A DNA stretch of 64,000 nt from Bacillus sp. SM2101 (GCF_018588585.1 NZ_JAEUFG010000004.1:62001-126000); one strand, 5' to 3'. Shown: positions 34,867-44,555, numbered from the stretch's first letter. The notes: a model not told the origin generated them from the sequence alone. Translations and numbers: made by a program.

Positions 34867-35190
34867 TTAGAACATTTGGTAACCTTTTGCCCGTAATATT
34901 TTTATTGTAATTCCTGAGCAAATAGCACCAATTAAACCGCTAGCTAATATGATAACATCAGCTGGAGCTAACGATATAAAATTTTCATATAAATCTGTAA
35001 ATGATGCACTTGGTTCAGTAAAATAATCTATAAATCTGACCTTGTCAATAATTAGTATAAAAATAAGTGGGCTAATAATTGCCATAATCCAAGTCATTCG
35101 TAAAACCATATTTAGAAGGAATCCAATTCCAAAGAATAAAATAAAAAATAACAGTATTGAAATGATTAAAACCGGTACACTCATTTCCAT
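34867..35190 (-). CDS. yuiB: YuiB, small membrane protein
   Basis: A 107-residue integral membrane protein beginning MEMSVPVLIISILLFFILFF, with about three helices (residues 5-25, 31-50, 76-97). It matches YuiB by position (yuiC-yuiB-yuiA) and by overall type. Function unknown. The ATG of MEMS has GGAGG 8 nt upstream; an in-frame GTG overlaps the site. The leader just before the ribosome site can form TACCATCATT / AATGGTGGTA (35206-35234). Confidence 0.85.
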   Translation of the reverse strand: MEMSVPVLIISILLFFILFFGIGFLLNMVLRMTWIMAIISPLIFILIIDKVRFIDYFTEPSASFTDLYENFISLAPADVIILASGLIGAICSGITIKILRAKGYQMF

Positions 35191-35360
35191 CCTACTCACC
35201 TCCAGCTACCACCATTAAGTGTACTGAATGATGGTATAGGGGTCAAGTACAAAACTACTTTACAATAAGCTTTCATTCAAACTATGAAGATTAAAGTACC
35301 ATTATAATGTGAACGTATTAATCTGTTTATTCATTTTACTGTCGTGTAATGTTCATTGTT

Positions 35361-35480
35361 CTATTTCTTGCCACTACCACCACAGTTAGTACATGTTTCT
35401 GATCCACCTAATAATAGTTGAATATAACCTTTGCCAGAGCAATATGGGCATTCTTTTTTGTCTGTTGAAATAGCTTCCAT
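35361..35480 (-). CDS. yuiA: YuiA, small double zinc-knuckle protein
   Basis: A 39-residue protein with two CxxCxGxG motifs, CPYCSGKG and CTNCGGSG, separated by YIQLLLGGSET. The motif is that of DnaJ-type zinc fingers, so one zinc atom is expected. It matches B. subtilis YuiA by motif and place. The ATG has GGAGGGTG 6 nt upstream. Its role is unknown; the motif suggests protein binding or redox control. Confidence 0.9.
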   Translation of the reverse strand: MEAISTDKKECPYCSGKGYIQLLLGGSETCTNCGGSGKK

Positions 35481-35704
35481 TAATAACACCCTCCATTAAG
35501 TTTTTATTTTAATTTAAATTTTCTGATAATATTACCAACAATTTTATAATAAGGAAAGGTACGTTATTGACGAAAAAGTACTTATGTAAGCGATTACAAA
35601 GGTCTTATACAACTGTATCCTTCTTTAATCACACTTTTTCAAATAATTAAAGATGGCTAAAGTACGTCGATGAGAAAAATAAGAGAAATTTATACGATCA
35701 GAAC

Positions 35705-36187
35705 TTAAAGAAACAATTTATATTTTGTATAACCAAATTGACTACCAGGGTTTATGTCGTCATACATCTTTCTGTTTTGCAATTCCTTTTGTGAAAAACG
35801 GATGAGTAATATTGATGAATCTGGATCTTTCACTAAGTCATCAGGTGAGATAAATGCTGCGTCATACAACTCTTTTTCTTGAATAACGATTTCCTCACTC
35901 TGAGCTTTTAATGAGAACAACACCATATTATCACTTATGTCATTACTTATAACACCTGTTCTCAAGCCAATCATTCCTTCTATTTCGCAAGCAATTCCCG
36001 TTTCTTCATAAACCTCTCGCAAAATAGCTTCATCTAATGTTTCATTATGTTCTACAAATCCAGCAGGAAAGGACCATTTATTTTTGAGTCCACCGTATTT
36101 CTTCTTAACAACTAGCCATTCCCCATTACTTGATGTCACTACACCTGCAACTGCTAGCCATACTTTACCTCTATCTTCTCTCCCCAT
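35705..36187 (-). CDS. Nudix hydrolase
   Basis: A 160-residue protein with the Nudix box G-x5-E-x7-REVYEETGI, here at about residues 42-64, in AGFVEHNETLDEAILREVYE then ETG. The N-terminal GKVWLAVAGVV and KWSFPAGF are typical of nucleotide-derivative pyrophosphatases. The box is complete, so it should be active with Mg2+ or Mn2+. The substrate is unknown. It is transcribed alone between yuiA and yumB, an insertion compared with B. subtilis. Confidence 0.93.
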   Translation of the reverse strand: MGREDRGKVWLAVAGVVTSSNGEWLVVKKKYGGLKNKWSFPAGFVEHNETLDEAILREVYEETGIACEIEGMIGLRTGVISNDISDNMVLFSLKAQSEEIVIQEKELYDAAFISPDDLVKDPDSSILLIRFSQKELQNRKMYDDINPGSQFGYTKYKLFL

Positions 36188-36285
36188 ATTTATACAACTC
36201 CCATGTTATTTATCGTCTTACTATACAAACCACATGCATGTATCTTATCGGACGCAAATATTAATTTTACATACTCTTTGTAATT

Positions 36286-36326
36286 TTAGGTAATGATGGT
36301 AATAAGTTCACCAAAAGAACCTAAAA
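36286..36326 (+). repeat. TIR repeat, right-end fragment
   Basis: TTTTAGGTAATGATGGTAAT and AAGTTCACCAAAAGAACCT match the right end of the family. The left part is not recognisable. Confidence 0.5.
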
Positions 36327-36367
36327 AAAGCAATAGCACAAGTTTTATGCAATTGCTTTTTTTAGGT

Positions 36368-36428
36368 TTAGCTATTTTCGCATAGATTGTTGCTTTTAGT
36401 TAGTAGCACATTATACGAAAAGAGCCTT
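36368..36428 (+). repeat. Internally deleted TIR repeat (ends only, about 61 bp)
   Basis: The left end TTAGCTATTTTCGCATAGAT then TGTTGCTTTTAGTTAGTA is joined almost directly to the right end CATTATACGAAAAGAGCC. The core and middle are absent. It lies 4 bp from the yumB stop codon. Confidence 0.8.
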
Positions 36429-36432
36429 ATGT

Positions 36433-37656
36433 TTAAAATATATTAAATTTTCCTTTTTTCATTACTAATGACGGTCCGCCTACTAAAAATAGCGCGCGAT
36501 TATCTACCATTTTTTTCATAAATGAAGCTTTTGAGCCTGTGATTTTCTTACCGAATACAACACCAATGGCATCATCTTCACCCAATGAACATACTGTTCC
36601 TTTTATATCTGGTTTAAATTGTTCTAATTCTCCTTGTTCTCTTACGAGGACAGCTAAATTTTTCGCACATGTTTCTCCTTGTTGCATTGCAATTTGGGCT
36701 GTCGGTGGATATGGTCGATTAATTTCTTCGTTTATCATTAATGAACAATCACCTACGATAAATACATCATCATGTCCAGGAGCACGTAAATCAGCTTCTA
36801 CCTTTACTCGACCACGCATTGATTCAAAGCCTGAATTTTCAACGATACTATTTCCACGAACACCCGCTGCCCATACAACAGTTTCTGACTTAATTTCTTC
36901 TACTTCGTCGCCTTTTGCAACAATAATACCTTCTGTTGTACATTCTTTTATAGCAGTACCTATTTTAAATTCTACACCTTTACGTTCTAAATGACCTACC
37001 GCATATTCAACTAACTCTGGATCAAATCCTGGTAATACAGTTGGTGCTGCTTCTACACATATAATACGTGGTTTATGTTCATCAATATCATATTCACGAC
37101 ATAACTCAGGTATACGATTTGCTAGTTCTCCAACAAACTCAATACCGGTGAAGCCAGCTCCCCCTACAACGATCGTTAAACGTTCATCACGATCTTCACT
37201 GTCATTATTATAGTTAGCAAATTGATATTCAATATGTTCTCTTATTCGACGAGCAGCATTTATATTTGCAATTGAAAAAGCATGCTCTTTTAAGCCTTTA
37301 ATACCGAAAGTTTCAGACTCAAATCCTAATCCGACAACCAAATAATCATAAGTTATTTCATTATTCTCAAGTACAACCAACTTCTCTTCACGCTTAATTT
37401 CTACAACTGTATCTTGGATAAAGTTAACTTTTCTGTTATCTATTACATTATTAATTGGATAACGTACACGATCATGATGTAATGTACCAGCCGATGCCTC
37501 ATGTAACCACGTACTTTCATAGTGATAGCTATTTTTATTTATTAACGTAATTTCAGCTTCATTAACTCCTAAATATTTTTGGAGACGAACTGTTGTCATT
37601 AATCCACCATAACCTGCACCTAATATAACTATTTTTGGTTTTCTCAACCGTATCAC
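36433..37656 (-). CDS. yumB: Type II NADH dehydrogenase YumB
   Basis: A roughly 407-residue FAD enzyme of the NDH-2 family. The N-terminal FAD-binding loop is [14 protein letters not shown], the NADH-binding loop is [17 protein letters not shown], and the FAD ribityl motif is [13 protein letters not shown]-terminal amphipathic part would dock it to the membrane, where it passes electrons from NADH to menaquinone. The start is uncertain: AGGTG precedes a GTG (37656) by 3 nt and a TTG (37647) by 12 nt. It is divergent from yumC, as in B. subtilis. Confidence 0.94.
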   Translation of the reverse strand: MIRLRKPKIVILGAGYGGLMTTVRLQKYLGVNEAEITLINKNSYHYESTWLHEASAGTLHHDRVRYPINNVIDNRKVNFIQDTVVEIKREEKLVVLENNEITYDYLVVGLGFESETFGIKGLKEHAFSIANINAARRIREHIEYQFANYNNDSEDRDERLTIVVGGAGFTGIEFVGELANRIPELCREYDIDEHKPRIICVEAAPTVLPGFDPELVEYAVGHLERKGVEFKIGTAIKECTTEGIIVAKGDEVEEIKSETVVWAAGVRGNSIVENSGFESMRGRVKVEADLRAPGHDDVFIVGDCSLMINEEINRPYPPTAQIAMQQGETCAKNLAVLVREQGELEQFKPDIKGTVCSLGEDDAIGVVFGKKITGSKASFMKKMVDNRALFLVGGPSLVMKKGKFNIF

Positions 37657-38151
37657 ATCCACCTTTAATAAATTATATTGCGGTTATACTTATCATTCAC
37701 CGCTATGAGATTTTTTATCGTTTTTTCTTTATGAAAAGCTTGGTATCTACCAATATAGTAATTTTTTCCAAGTTCATGAACAAAGAACAATGTGAATTTC
37801 TTCACTTACTAACTCAAAACACTATCAAAAAATATAGGTATGATAAGGGTTAAATTTGTCACAAAAATTTAACATATTTCCTATATTACATAATATTCTT
37901 TTTATACATGTTTTTCAAGCACAAATTCTACATTTATAAACTTAAGAATATTTAAAAAATAACCTTTTTCTTCAACGTTTCGACAAATTTTACACTTTAG
38001 TCCAATAATGGAGTTTTTTAAACTGTCACAATTTAATAAATCAAAAATTTCTGCATTTATGCTTAAGATATTTTTGAATGCATGTGGTATGATAAATAGT
38101 GCAAAAACAAATATACTATTAAATGTAGCTTCACATATGGGGGGATTTGGT
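37657..38151. other. yumB-yumC divergent control region
   Basis: 495 bp, very AT-rich. An extended -10 sequence TGGTATGAT near 38082-38090 lies about 60 nt before the yumC start. An ATG-initiated frame at 38008 continues into yumC but has no ribosome site and is not used. No repeat copy is present. Confidence 0.45.
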
Positions 38152-39144
38152 TTGAAAGAAGATCAAAAAGTGTATGACATTACCATTATTGGTGGAGGTC
38201 CTTCAGGATTGTTTACGGCTTTCTACGGGGGAATGCGGCAGGCTAGTGTAAAAATTATCGAAAGCCTTCCACAATTAGGTGGACAATTATCAGCACTATA
38301 TCCAGAAAAGTACATTTATGATGTAGCTGGATTCCCGAAAATCCGGGCTCAAGAGCTAATTGATAATCTAAAAGAGCAAATGGAAAAGTTTTCACCAACC
38401 ATTTGTTTAGATCAATCTGTAGACAAGCTAGAGAAGCAAGAAGACGGAATTTTTAAGCTAAAAACAAATAGTGAGATACATTATTCTAAAACAATTATCA
38501 TTACTGCTGGTAATGGTGCGTTTCAGCCTCGTAGAATTGACCTTGAAAAAGCTACAGAATATGAAGGGAAAAACCTTCACTACTTTATAGATGATTTACA
38601 AAAATTCAAAGGTAAAAAAGTAGTCGTGTGTGGTGGAGGAGACTCAGCTGTAGATTGGTCACTAATGTTAGAGCCAATTGCAGAGGAAGTATCCATTATT
38701 CACCGCCGTGATAAATTCCGTGCACATGAACACAGTGTAGAAAATTTAATAAATTCTAAGGTTGACATAAAAACACCTTATGTTCCTGTTGAAATTATTG
38801 GTGATGAAAAGGCTATTAAACAAATTGTCTTAGAGAAAGTTAAAGAAGGAACAAAAGAAGTGATTGATGTAGATGACGTTATTGTTAACTTTGGCTTCGT
38901 TTCATCTCTTGGTCCTATTAAAGAATGGGGGCTTGAAATCGAAAAAAATTCTATCGTTGTAAACTCTAAGCAGGAAACCAATATTCAAGGTATTTATGCT
39001 GCTGGAGATATTTGTACGTATGACGGCAAAGTAAAGCTAATTGCTTCTGGCTTTGGTGAAGCACCTACCGCTGTTAATAACGCAAAGTCATACATTGATC
39101 CAAAAGCAAAGCTACAGCCATTACACAGTTCATCTATGTTCTAA
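38152..39144 (+). CDS. yumC: Ferredoxin/flavodoxin-NADP+ reductase type 2 (YumC)
   Basis: A 330-residue thioredoxin-reductase-like FNR2. The FAD loop is [19 protein letters not shown], the NADPH loop is [12 protein letters not shown] followed by [12 protein letters not shown], and the C-terminal FAD motif is [14 protein letters not shown]. There is no redox CxxC, as expected for FNR2. It moves electrons between NADPH and ferredoxin or flavodoxin and is essential in B. subtilis. The TTG at 38152 was chosen because the N terminus then reads [10 protein letters not shown], like the B. subtilis protein; a G-rich site precedes it. Confidence 0.96.
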   Translation: MKEDQKVYDITIIGGGPSGLFTAFYGGMRQASVKIIESLPQLGGQLSALYPEKYIYDVAGFPKIRAQELIDNLKEQMEKFSPTICLDQSVDKLEKQEDGIFKLKTNSEIHYSKTIIITAGNGAFQPRRIDLEKATEYEGKNLHYFIDDLQKFKGKKVVVCGGGDSAVDWSLMLEPIAEEVSIIHRRDKFRAHEHSVENLINSKVDIKTPYVPVEIIGDEKAIKQIVLEKVKEGTKEVIDVDDVIVNFGFVSSLGPIKEWGLEIEKNSIVVNSKQETNIQGIYAAGDICTYDGKVKLIASGFGEAPTAVNNAKSYIDPKAKLQPLHSSSMF

Positions 39145-39218
39145 AATGAACGCTCTTTTCGTTAACTGAAATTTACCAAATAATATACTTTATTAAAATC
39201 AGCGATCATAAAAAACAT

Positions 39219-39257
39219 AACAACCATTTTTCCAATGTAGGAAAGATGGTTGTTTTT
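39219..39257 (+). terminator. yumC terminator
   Basis: Stem AACAACCATTTTTCC / GGAAAGATGGTTGTT with one mismatch, then TTTTT. The last T run runs into the left end of a TIR repeat. Confidence 0.88.
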
Positions 39258-39411
39258 TTAATTATTACTTATCGCACTAAGATTTAAACACGTAAGCATC
39301 TATAGCGATCGTGACATCTTTTCTACTTTGCTAATGATGGGATTTGTAAAAAACTTATCATACTGTCCATTTTTAGTAATAATAGCAACAAAGTTTACGA
39401 AAAAAACCTTT
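39247..39411 (+). repeat. TIR repeat, plus orientation
   Basis: The right end TTAGTAATAATAGCAACAAA then GTTTACGAAAAAAACCTT is nearly perfect, the core reads GCGATCGTGACATCTTTTC, and the left end merges with the yumC terminator. It lies in the 409-bp gap before the haloperoxidase-like gene; the rest of the gap (39412-39553) shows nothing else. Confidence 0.85.
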
Positions 39412-39553
39412 CATAAAGGATAGTCCATTTCTTAATATGAGCAACTACGTTACTGTGCACCTATTAGCCGATTTTATCAATTTATCGCACGATAGACTAA
39501 TGAATCAAACCTCTATGTTTATTATTGAATAGACTAGTAATAAAAGAAAAGAG

Positions 39554-40438
39554 GTGAATTCATTGAACTGTAACTGTCTATTTAATTCTTGTGAATGTAA
39601 ATGTACGTATGAAAGATGGAATGAGATTCCTTATGCTGGAGAAAGTGAGCCTCCTAAAAACCCAGAAGAACCATATGCAGGATCATGGTCAACCTACTAT
39701 ATAAAGCGATGTGGCAATCAGTTTATTACTCTTCCAAATAAAGAACCTATCTATTTCTCTATTAAAAACCCAAACTATATTGATTGGAATGAACAACTAG
39801 AGAAAGTATTAGAAGTAAGAGATAATCTAGATGATCATAAAAAAACTGTAGCGAAATATTGGGGTACAGGTGTTGCGACAAAGCAATGGACACCAATAAT
39901 TGACCGACTCATTGACACATATGGTGTTACAGCCCCTAGAGCTGCTAGAATATTGGGTGCAGTACAAAGTGCTATAAATGATGCATTTGTCATTACTTGG
40001 TTTTATAAATTCTTATGGCTTGTCGCAAGGCCTGATCAGCTAGACCAAGAGTTAGCAACCGTTGTTTGTACACCAAGACACCCTACGTATCCTTCAGGCC
40101 ATGCCGCTGTTGCTGGTTGTGCTGCAGAGTTATTAAAATATTTCTTCCCAGGGGAATCGTTAAGATTAGACGAATTAGCTGAAGAATGTGCCATTTCTCG
40201 ATTATATGGACTCGTTCATTTCCCTATTGACAATGATGAAGGACTAAGCCTTGGTAGACAAATCGGTCAAGTTGTTGTTAACAATCTCAAGAAGGAAGTT
40301 GACTCACAATGTGACCCAATTGATACGCCATATGAGGATAACCTACACGCAGATCTCATGCCACCTCCGTATGAACAAGTCATTCCATTTGATTTCAATA
40401 CTGAGTGCCAATCATTAGTCATACCTGACGATGACTAA
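39554..40438 (+). CDS. Vanadium haloperoxidase/PAP2-like protein with Cys-rich N terminus
   Basis: A 294-residue protein with the three motifs of the vanadium-haloperoxidase/acid-phosphatase fold: K152-x6-R159-P160 (KFLWLVARP), P180-S-G-H183 (PSGHAA), and S215-R216-x5-H222-x3-D226 (SRLYGLVHFPID). All catalytic positions are kept. There is no membrane helix or signal peptide. The N terminus is unusual, with five Cys in the first 17 residues (CNC...C-x-C-x-C), as in spore coat proteins. It starts at TTG with AGAGGTG upstream. A spore-surface phosphatase or peroxidase is plausible, but this is inference. Confidence 0.85.
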   Translation: MNSLNCNCLFNSCECKCTYERWNEIPYAGESEPPKNPEEPYAGSWSTYYIKRCGNQFITLPNKEPIYFSIKNPNYIDWNEQLEKVLEVRDNLDDHKKTVAKYWGTGVATKQWTPIIDRLIDTYGVTAPRAARILGAVQSAINDAFVITWFYKFLWLVARPDQLDQELATVVCTPRHPTYPSGHAAVAGCAAELLKYFFPGESLRLDELAEECAISRLYGLVHFPIDNDEGLSLGRQIGQVVVNNLKKEVDSQCDPIDTPYEDNLHADLMPPPYEQVIPFDFNTECQSLVIPDDD

Positions 40439-40478
40439 TTGAATAACATACAACAATCCACAATACCCCAGTAAAACC

Positions 40479-40508
40479 ACTGTATAGGAGAGCTCCTATA
40501 CAGTTTTT
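40479..40508 (+). terminator. Terminator of the haloperoxidase-like gene
   Basis: A perfect stem ACTGTATAGGAG / CTCCTATACAGT with a 2-nt gap at the tip, then TTTTA. Confidence 0.92.
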
Positions 40509-40518
40509 ATGTAAATAT

Positions 40519-40547
40519 TGTGGATATTGTGAATAAACTGTGGATAA
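40519..40547 (-). promoter_or_regulatory. DnaA-box module A (three boxes)
   Basis: Read on the plus strand: TGTGGATAT (40519), TGTGAATAA (40528), 2 nt, TGTGGATAA (40539). In the DnaA-box sense these are ATATCCACA, TTATTCACA and TTATCCACA; the last is the perfect consensus, the second fits TTATNCACA, and the first differs at the end position only. Spacing is 9, 9 and 11 nt, all in one orientation. Confidence 0.75.
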
Positions 40548-40849
40548 AACTGTTAAAAAGTTAACTCTTTTGATAAATACTAGGCAAAGTAAATGAACTA
40601 AGATGTGACAGATTCATCAAAAGGTTTTACCATCTTAGACTTTATTAATGAATTTTCTATATATTAATAATTTTTATTAATAATTATCTATATTCTTTTT
40701 CCCTTCAAAAAGTTATATTGATGCTGTTTTTGTGCCACTTCAATATCTTTATGTATGAATAATAATGCTATTGATGAGCTTTGAGAATATATTAGTTCCG
40801 TAGAAAGGTTGAATTTCATTATACATTCTCAATATATATTTTTTAAAGC

Positions 40850-40878
40850 TGTGGACATTGTGTGTAAACTGTGGATAA
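40850..40878 (-). promoter_or_regulatory. DnaA-box module B (three boxes)
   Basis: Read on the plus strand: TGTGGACAT (40850), TGTGTGTAA (40859), 2 nt, TGTGGATAA (40870). The third is a perfect DnaA box; the first two are degenerate. The layout and the following AATTGTTAATAACTT-like flank copy module A, 331 bp to its left. Between the modules the DNA is very AT-rich (40548-40849) and has no gene. Confidence 0.65.
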
Positions 40879-40947
40879 AATTGTTAATAACTTCAACCTG
40901 CTAAAGGATAGCGTCGGCAGCTTAGGGTAAATATTTACTTTACCTTT

Positions 40948-41076
40948 TATACAAATGTGTTCACATTAATTATTATTTTTCGTAAATAGAGCTAAATACT
41001 ACTATAAAAATCATATTTCACACCAGTTACCCAAATGTAGGTGATAAAAAGCAGCAAAGTTTACAAAAAGAGCCTT
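40948..41076 (+). repeat. TIR repeat, plus orientation
   Basis: Left end TGTTCACATTAATTATTATT then TTTCGTAAATAG, right end GCAGCAAAGTTTACAAAAAG then AGCCTTT. The core is not recognisable. It ends 100 bp before the glycosyltransferase stop codon. Confidence 0.75.
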
Positions 41077-41176
41077 TAAATAATATCAATATATTCAATG
41101 AGAACAAAAGAGTGTAGTAAATACCTTTCTCTACACTCCAAGGATGAATTTTTTTTTTGTGGTTAAGAGTTACTTA

Positions 41177-42886
41177 TTACACTGATAGTTTATTAATTTG
41201 ATAAATGTATTCAGGATACGATACTGCATCTCCTAAAACGGACATATTCCAAGTAGCTGTTTCATTTGAATTTTTGTTCTCAAGAAGTTTTTTTAGAAAA
41301 TATATTTCAGAGAAGTGCGTATCTTGAAATGAATGGTTTCTTAATTTCTTTTTTGCTTCAAATCTCCTTTGAAGGCGGTATAAACATAATAACATCCAAC
41401 GAAAGTATATTGCTTGAAGCTGGGGATCCTTCGTTTCATCATATAGCGAAGTAAAGTCCTTTAATGCTTCTTCAAACTCTCTTTCAATAAAAGGACGATA
41501 CCCTTTATGATTGACAAATATTTCATTATTATCGGATTGAACTGGACTATAGCAAATATCTTCAACATGATTTTGTATATTTTTATGGTATGCGACGACT
41601 TCCCAACGAGCAATTTTTAAGGAGCTATCAATTTCGTATACGACTGGAACTTTTATTACAGATGCTTTTGTTATATTTAATAGTTTAAGAAATTTAATGT
41701 AATCGCTTGGATTAATAAATGCATCTTCTGAAATTCCTATGTTCCAATCTTCCTCTGTATGTTGTCGCTTTACTTTAAATGATGCAACCTTCTTATAATA
41801 ATCATAAATTTCATCTATAGTCACATGCCATTTAAATTGCTTGGCGGTAGAAAGTCCATTCGTTATAAGTAAATCAACTAATTCATCGTCATCTAGCACT
41901 TTTTTGATTTTACTAGTTAAGTCTATCGGATCCCTAATTCTACATACTAGAACATTCTCTCGGTCAATAGCATATTCTAGTACGCCATCATTTTCCGTCG
42001 TAACGACAGGACAACCACAAGACATGGCTTCTAATGGTGGAAGAGAAAAGCTTTCATAATGAGACGCAGATACATATAATCTCGCACCTCTATATAAATC
42101 TGCGATTGTACTTTGACTAGGTTGAACGAAGGCTTTTGTAACCTTATTTCTCATGTCGTTTGACGGCTCCTCAGGCGTTATCCAAAACAACGATATATCG
42201 TATTCTTGTTGAATGACTTGATACGCTTCAATAATTTCACGTATACCTTTAAAAGAGGCAGATTCTGCACCCACCATTAGCATATACCGCTTCTCTGATT
42301 TGAATGAAGAACTTCCATCGTAAAAGATGCTTTCATCTATTGCGTTATGAATGACACTTGCTTCTCGACCATAGTTTTTATTAATTAATTTAGCTGCATT
42401 TTTCGATACTGTATATATAAATGTTGGCAGTTCATATTGACGTTTAATAAATACCTTTAACGCGTCATTCATACTTTCATAATCAAACAAGTGAAAGTCA
42501 CCTTGTTCAAAATAAACAACTGGCGCAATACCTGTGTCTATACAGGATTGAATATGATCCCAGTAGGTTGCAACAATAACATCACAATTTGGTATTCCTT
42601 TTGCTAATTCGATCGTAAATGGAACTTGTATATAGGTAGCATCAATTGGATACCAATGAGGTTTTTCAAAATGTGTCACAATTGTAACTTTAATGCCAAG
42701 GCGTGTTAAACGATTAACATGCTCAAAAATAATTTTTACTCCCCCACTTACAGCTACACTAGACATCACATAAACGATATGAAATGAGTCTTCGGTTTTG
42801 TCCTTTTGGCATAAGACCTGTTTTTCAGACATGTGTTGTTGAGCTAATCGCTTGTTAAATTCTTTTAATTTTAGTTCTTCGTACAT
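41177..42886 (-). CDS. GT4-family glycosyltransferase with C-terminal helical extension
   Basis: A 569-residue protein. A GT-B fold of the GT4 type spans about residues 35-370. The Rossmann start is YVMSSVAVSGGVKIIFEHVN, the donor domain starts MLMVGAESASFKGI, and the EX7E-type nucleotide-sugar site is YESFSLPPLEAMSCGCPVV. The last 150 residues are helical and end in a TPR-like segment. I chose the ATG with AAGGAGG 5 nt upstream; the longer open frame runs into the divergent gene. It faces away from the GT2 gene and sits close to a collagen-like gene, which suggests spore-surface glycan synthesis (inference). Confidence 0.9.
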   Translation of the reverse strand: MYEELKLKEFNKRLAQQHMSEKQVLCQKDKTEDSFHIVYVMSSVAVSGGVKIIFEHVNRLTRLGIKVTIVTHFEKPHWYPIDATYIQVPFTIELAKGIPNCDVIVATYWDHIQSCIDTGIAPVVYFEQGDFHLFDYESMNDALKVFIKRQYELPTFIYTVSKNAAKLINKNYGREASVIHNAIDESIFYDGSSSFKSEKRYMLMVGAESASFKGIREIIEAYQVIQQEYDISLFWITPEEPSNDMRNKVTKAFVQPSQSTIADLYRGARLYVSASHYESFSLPPLEAMSCGCPVVTTENDGVLEYAIDRENVLVCRIRDPIDLTSKIKKVLDDDELVDLLITNGLSTAKQFKWHVTIDEIYDYYKKVASFKVKRQHTEEDWNIGISEDAFINPSDYIKFLKLLNITKASVIKVPVVYEIDSSLKIARWEVVAYHKNIQNHVEDICYSPVQSDNNEIFVNHKGYRPFIEREFEEALKDFTSLYDETKDPQLQAIYFRWMLLCLYRLQRRFEAKKKLRNHSFQDTHFSEIYFLKKLLENKNSNETATWNMSVLGDAVSYPEYIYQINKLSV

Positions 42887-43043
42887 ACTAGCCTCCTTAC
42901 ATATAGTTGATGAAAAATTATATTTCGTATGATCTATCATATTAGTAAAAATGATAAGGGTGTTGTCTTGAGGCTCAAAGATCACGTAAGAATACTGCAA
43001 ACATATTATGTTGTATTGATAAATCAAAACAGGAGGGCGATCT

Positions 43044-44150
43044 GTGGTTACAATCAGTTTATGTATGATCGTTAAAGATGAAGAACAAACACTTGAGAAT
43101 TGTTTAATCAGTGTCAAGGACGCTTGTGAGGAAATCATTATTGTGGACACTGGATCTACAGATAAAACGAAAGAAATCGCTTCAAAATATACAGACAAAA
43201 TCATTGATTATGAATGGATTGATGATTTTGCTGATGCAAGAAACTTTGCTTTTAGCCATGCTACTAAAGAATACATCCTTTGGTTAGATGCAGATGATGT
43301 GGTTCATCAAGAAGATTTAAAAAAATTATTACAGCTTAAACAGACACTTGACGAGTCTATAGATGCTGTATCTATGATCTACAATATCGCCTTTGATGAG
43401 TATGGGAATCCAACGTTTAGTTATAGAAGAAATCGTTTAGTAAAACGAGTAAATCAGTTTAAGTGGTTCGGAGTTGTGCATGAGTATTTATCAGTATCAG
43501 GAAATACTATACAATCAGATATTGCGATCAGTCACCATAAGCATCTAAAGAAGAATGATGTGAGTGAAGGTAGGAATCTAAGAATCTATGAAAACCGTAT
43601 TAAAAAAGGGGAAAACTTTACTCCGAGAGATTTGTATTACTATGCTAATGAGTTAAAAGATCACCAGTTCTACAATAAAGCCATTAGTTATTATGAGGAA
43701 TTTTTAGCTACTGAAGAAGGTTGGATAGAGGATGAAATTAGGGCTTGTCTTAATTTAGCTGACTGTTATATCCACTTTGGAGACAAAGATGAAGAATTGA
43801 ACGCTTTATTAAAATCGTTAAAGTATGACTATCCACGTCCAGAAATTTGCTGTCGTTTAGGGAGCTACTTCATGGAAAAGAATGCTTATGAAACAGCAAC
43901 ATTTTGGTTTCACACAGCTCTTCATAAAAGAGATACAAATACCGACGGATTTCAACAACCTGCATACTCTACTTGGTTTCCTCATTTGCAATTATGTGTA
44001 TGCTATTGGAATTTAGGTGATGTAGATCAGTCTATAAAACATAATAAGGAGGCTGAGAAATACCGTCCGAATGATGAAAGTGTAACATATAATAACAAAT
44101 TCTTTTCAGAATACATGAAGGAAAATACAGCTAAACATATAGATGGATAG
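43044..44150 (+). CDS. GT2-family glycosyltransferase with TPR-like tail
   Basis: A 368-residue protein. The GT2 (GT-A) domain at about residues 1-200 has ISLCMIVKDEEQTLENCL, the VDTGSTDKTKEIA signature and the DADD metal motif in ILWLDADDVV. The rest is TPR-like helices (YNKAISYYEEFLATEEGWIE and HNKEAEKYRPNDESV). The layout resembles SunS/SPBc2-type glycosyltransferases that modify proteins. The start is GTG with CAGGAGGGC 6-7 nt upstream. It lies divergent to the GT4 gene and about 560 bp before the collagen-like gene, its likely substrate (inference). Confidence 0.9.
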   Translation: MVTISLCMIVKDEEQTLENCLISVKDACEEIIIVDTGSTDKTKEIASKYTDKIIDYEWIDDFADARNFAFSHATKEYILWLDADDVVHQEDLKKLLQLKQTLDESIDAVSMIYNIAFDEYGNPTFSYRRNRLVKRVNQFKWFGVVHEYLSVSGNTIQSDIAISHHKHLKKNDVSEGRNLRIYENRIKKGENFTPRDLYYYANELKDHQFYNKAISYYEEFLATEEGWIEDEIRACLNLADCYIHFGDKDEELNALLKSLKYDYPRPEICCRLGSYFMEKNAYETATFWFHTALHKRDTNTDGFQQPAYSTWFPHLQLCVCYWNLGDVDQSIKHNKEAEKYRPNDESVTYNNKFFSEYMKENTAKHIDG

Positions 44151-44243
44151 GCCATTAAACACTATGAGTATTTCACAATTCAAAATTAACCTACAAAATT
44201 CCCCAACATTTGAAGTTGTAATAAATATATAGCCATTCGATAA

Positions 44244-44555
44244 GAGATTATACCTTTATATAGAATCTACATCACTTCCTTCCATATACAATACTGTGGG
44301 GAAGCTTTGTTGCATCAGCACAAATATAATGAAACGTACATTCACTTTTTAAATGCACTAAAGCCCAAAGCTGATTATGTGACACCTATGCAAAACTTAA
44401 AAGCAATAGGTCAAATGATAGGTCTTAATTTACTATATAAATATAGAAATAAATATTACAAGGGTAGCTACCCGGTTAATAGTAATTTTTGTACTAAGAA
44501 AGATGGTGTATATAACTTGTATTCATGGCCTTTGCAATATTCTTTTGTACTGTGA
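44244..44555 (+). pseudogene. C-terminal remnant of a TPR-type glycosyltransferase
   Basis: An open frame from 44244 reads SFHIQYCGEALLHQHKYNET, then YIHFLNALKPKADYVTPMQN, and LKAIGQMIGLN. It has no start codon with a ribosome site and begins just after a stop. The helical repeat pattern resembles the C-terminal part of glycosyltransferases like the preceding gene. I read it as a relic of a second gene truncated by deletion; it may instead be a divergent short gene starting at TTG 44307. Confidence 0.45.

Noticed and set aside
38008-38151. 48-residue N-terminal extension of YumC
   Set aside because: No ribosome site at the ATG, sequence unlike any FNR2, and the promoter-like TGGTATGAT lies within it. 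The TTG at 38152 gives the expected N terminus.
42887-43204. N-terminal extension of the GT4 gene
   Set aside because: The open frame continues but overlaps the divergent GT2 gene and lacks a ribosome site. The ATG at 42886 has AAGGAGG at ideal distance.
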